Positions 63,731-64,000 of a stretch of DNA of 64,000 nt are shown here, piece after piece. Source of the DNA: Limnobaculum parvum. Lineage in GTDB: Bacteria > Pseudomonadota > Gammaproteobacteria > Enterobacterales > Enterobacteriaceae. The stretch's first letter is position 1; each line of letters opens with the position of its first letter. The stretch spans positions 1,956,001-2,020,000 of the forward strand of contig NZ_CP029185.2 of assembly GCF_003096015.2 (NCBI RefSeq). Direction: 5' to 3'. The translations under genes and the position numbers were made by a program. The notes under the pieces were generated by a model. It saw only the letters and a list, made by a program, of their open reading frames with translations, searched no databases and was not told the DNA's origin.

Positions 63731-64000
63731 CTACACTTGGCGAGCGGCAACAGGAAACTGATGCCCTTTCACTTGAGCGATGGCGGTTAATAATCGAATG
63801 CAATCAGTTAGGTCGCGAATGCTGGCAACTTCGCTAGGAGAATGGGTATAACGGCAGGGAATAGACAGGCTGGCACAAGGGATACCATCTTGCTCCATTT
63901 GGATATATCCCGTTTCAGTAATCACGCCCGGAGCCACTTCTCTTTGTACCGGGATCTGATGCTCTGCCGCTGTTTTTTCCAGAAAAGCGATCAACTTAGG
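63731..64000 (-). CDS. sgcX: M42-family aminopeptidase/endoglucanase homologue, SgcX-like, N-terminal part outside window
   Basis: C-terminal 89 residues of an M42 metallopeptidase-family protein (GYIQMEQDGIPCASLSIPCR, YTHSPSEVASIRDL); the histidine in RYTHSP is a conserved metal ligand. The frame is open past 64000. In E. coli, sgcX heads the sgcXBCQAER order seen here. Confidence 0.88.
   Translation of the reverse strand, partial: PKLIAFLEKTAAEHQIPVQREVAPGVITETGYIQMEQDGIPCASLSIPCRYTHSPSEVASIRDLTDCIRLLTAIAQVKGHQFPVAARQV

Overview
The window is a chromosomal segment of a gamma-proteobacterium of the order Enterobacterales. Gene order matches Escherichia coli blocks (zwf-hexR-pykA-lpxM-mepM-znuACB; ybjL-rybB; nfsA-grxA; aspS-nudB-yebC-ruvC-ruvAB; yecN-cmoA-cmoB; cutC-yecM), but the blocks are joined differently. 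The moderate G+C, long AT-rich gaps and mixed content suggest a lineage outside the E. coli/Salmonella core, perhaps Budviciaceae. The family assignment is inference; the order is well supported.

Layout. 1-11,600: central carbon genes (zwf, hexR, pykA), lipid A and peptidoglycan enzymes (lpxM, mepM), the Zur-controlled znuA/znuCB zinc importer, ybjL and the sigma-E sRNA RybB. 11,900-19,100: rimO, a CTX-M-like class A beta-lactamase, artJ, ogt, rlmC, ybjN, nfsA and grxA. 19,100-31,100: Holliday-junction, tRNA-modification and housekeeping genes. 31,200-47,800: an accessory stretch with an IclR/aldolase pair, an AraC regulator, two solo IS1-InsA-like zinc-ribbon proteins in AT-rich gaps, a ydhIJK-type efflux operon, an L-rhamnonate catabolic cluster (rhmT, rhmD, a DapA-family aldolase, rhmR) and agp. 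47,800-53,600: yggL, yidE, a GNAT protein, a cN-I type 5'-nucleotidase, decayed genes and a third solo InsA-like protein. 53,600-58,450: an RNA-repair operon, rsr - Y RNA array - rtcB - rtcA, read leftward from a sigma-54 promoter. 58,576-64,000: an sgc-like PTS sugar operon ending in a partial sgcX, with a HAD phosphatase at its distal end.

The most unusual element is the 730-base gap between rsr (Ro60/TROVE protein) and rtcB (RNA ligase). It contains four, probably five, tandem leftward Y RNA-like structures separated mostly by only 11-12 bases. Three of them carry a circularly permuted tRNA module: T-arm, 3' acceptor strand, short loop, 5' acceptor strand, D-arm. Canonical tRNA landmarks are kept (U8, A14, G18-G19, A21, UUC-containing T-loop). 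In two, the loop joining the acceptor strands still contains CCA. This extends the known Salmonella rsr-yrlBA-rtcBA arrangement and suggests that the modules arose across the junction of tandem tRNA genes. A sigma-54 promoter and an upstream palindrome fit RtcR control, but no rtcR lies in the window.

Other coherent control signals were read directly: HexR, Zur, ArgR, OxyR and LexA boxes in front of hexR/zwf, znu, artJ, grxA and ruvAB. The solo InsA-like family, the replacement of the usual class II rhamnonate aldolase by a DapA-type enzyme, and the operator-like inverted repeats before ydhIJK and the first DapA-like gene are secondary leads.
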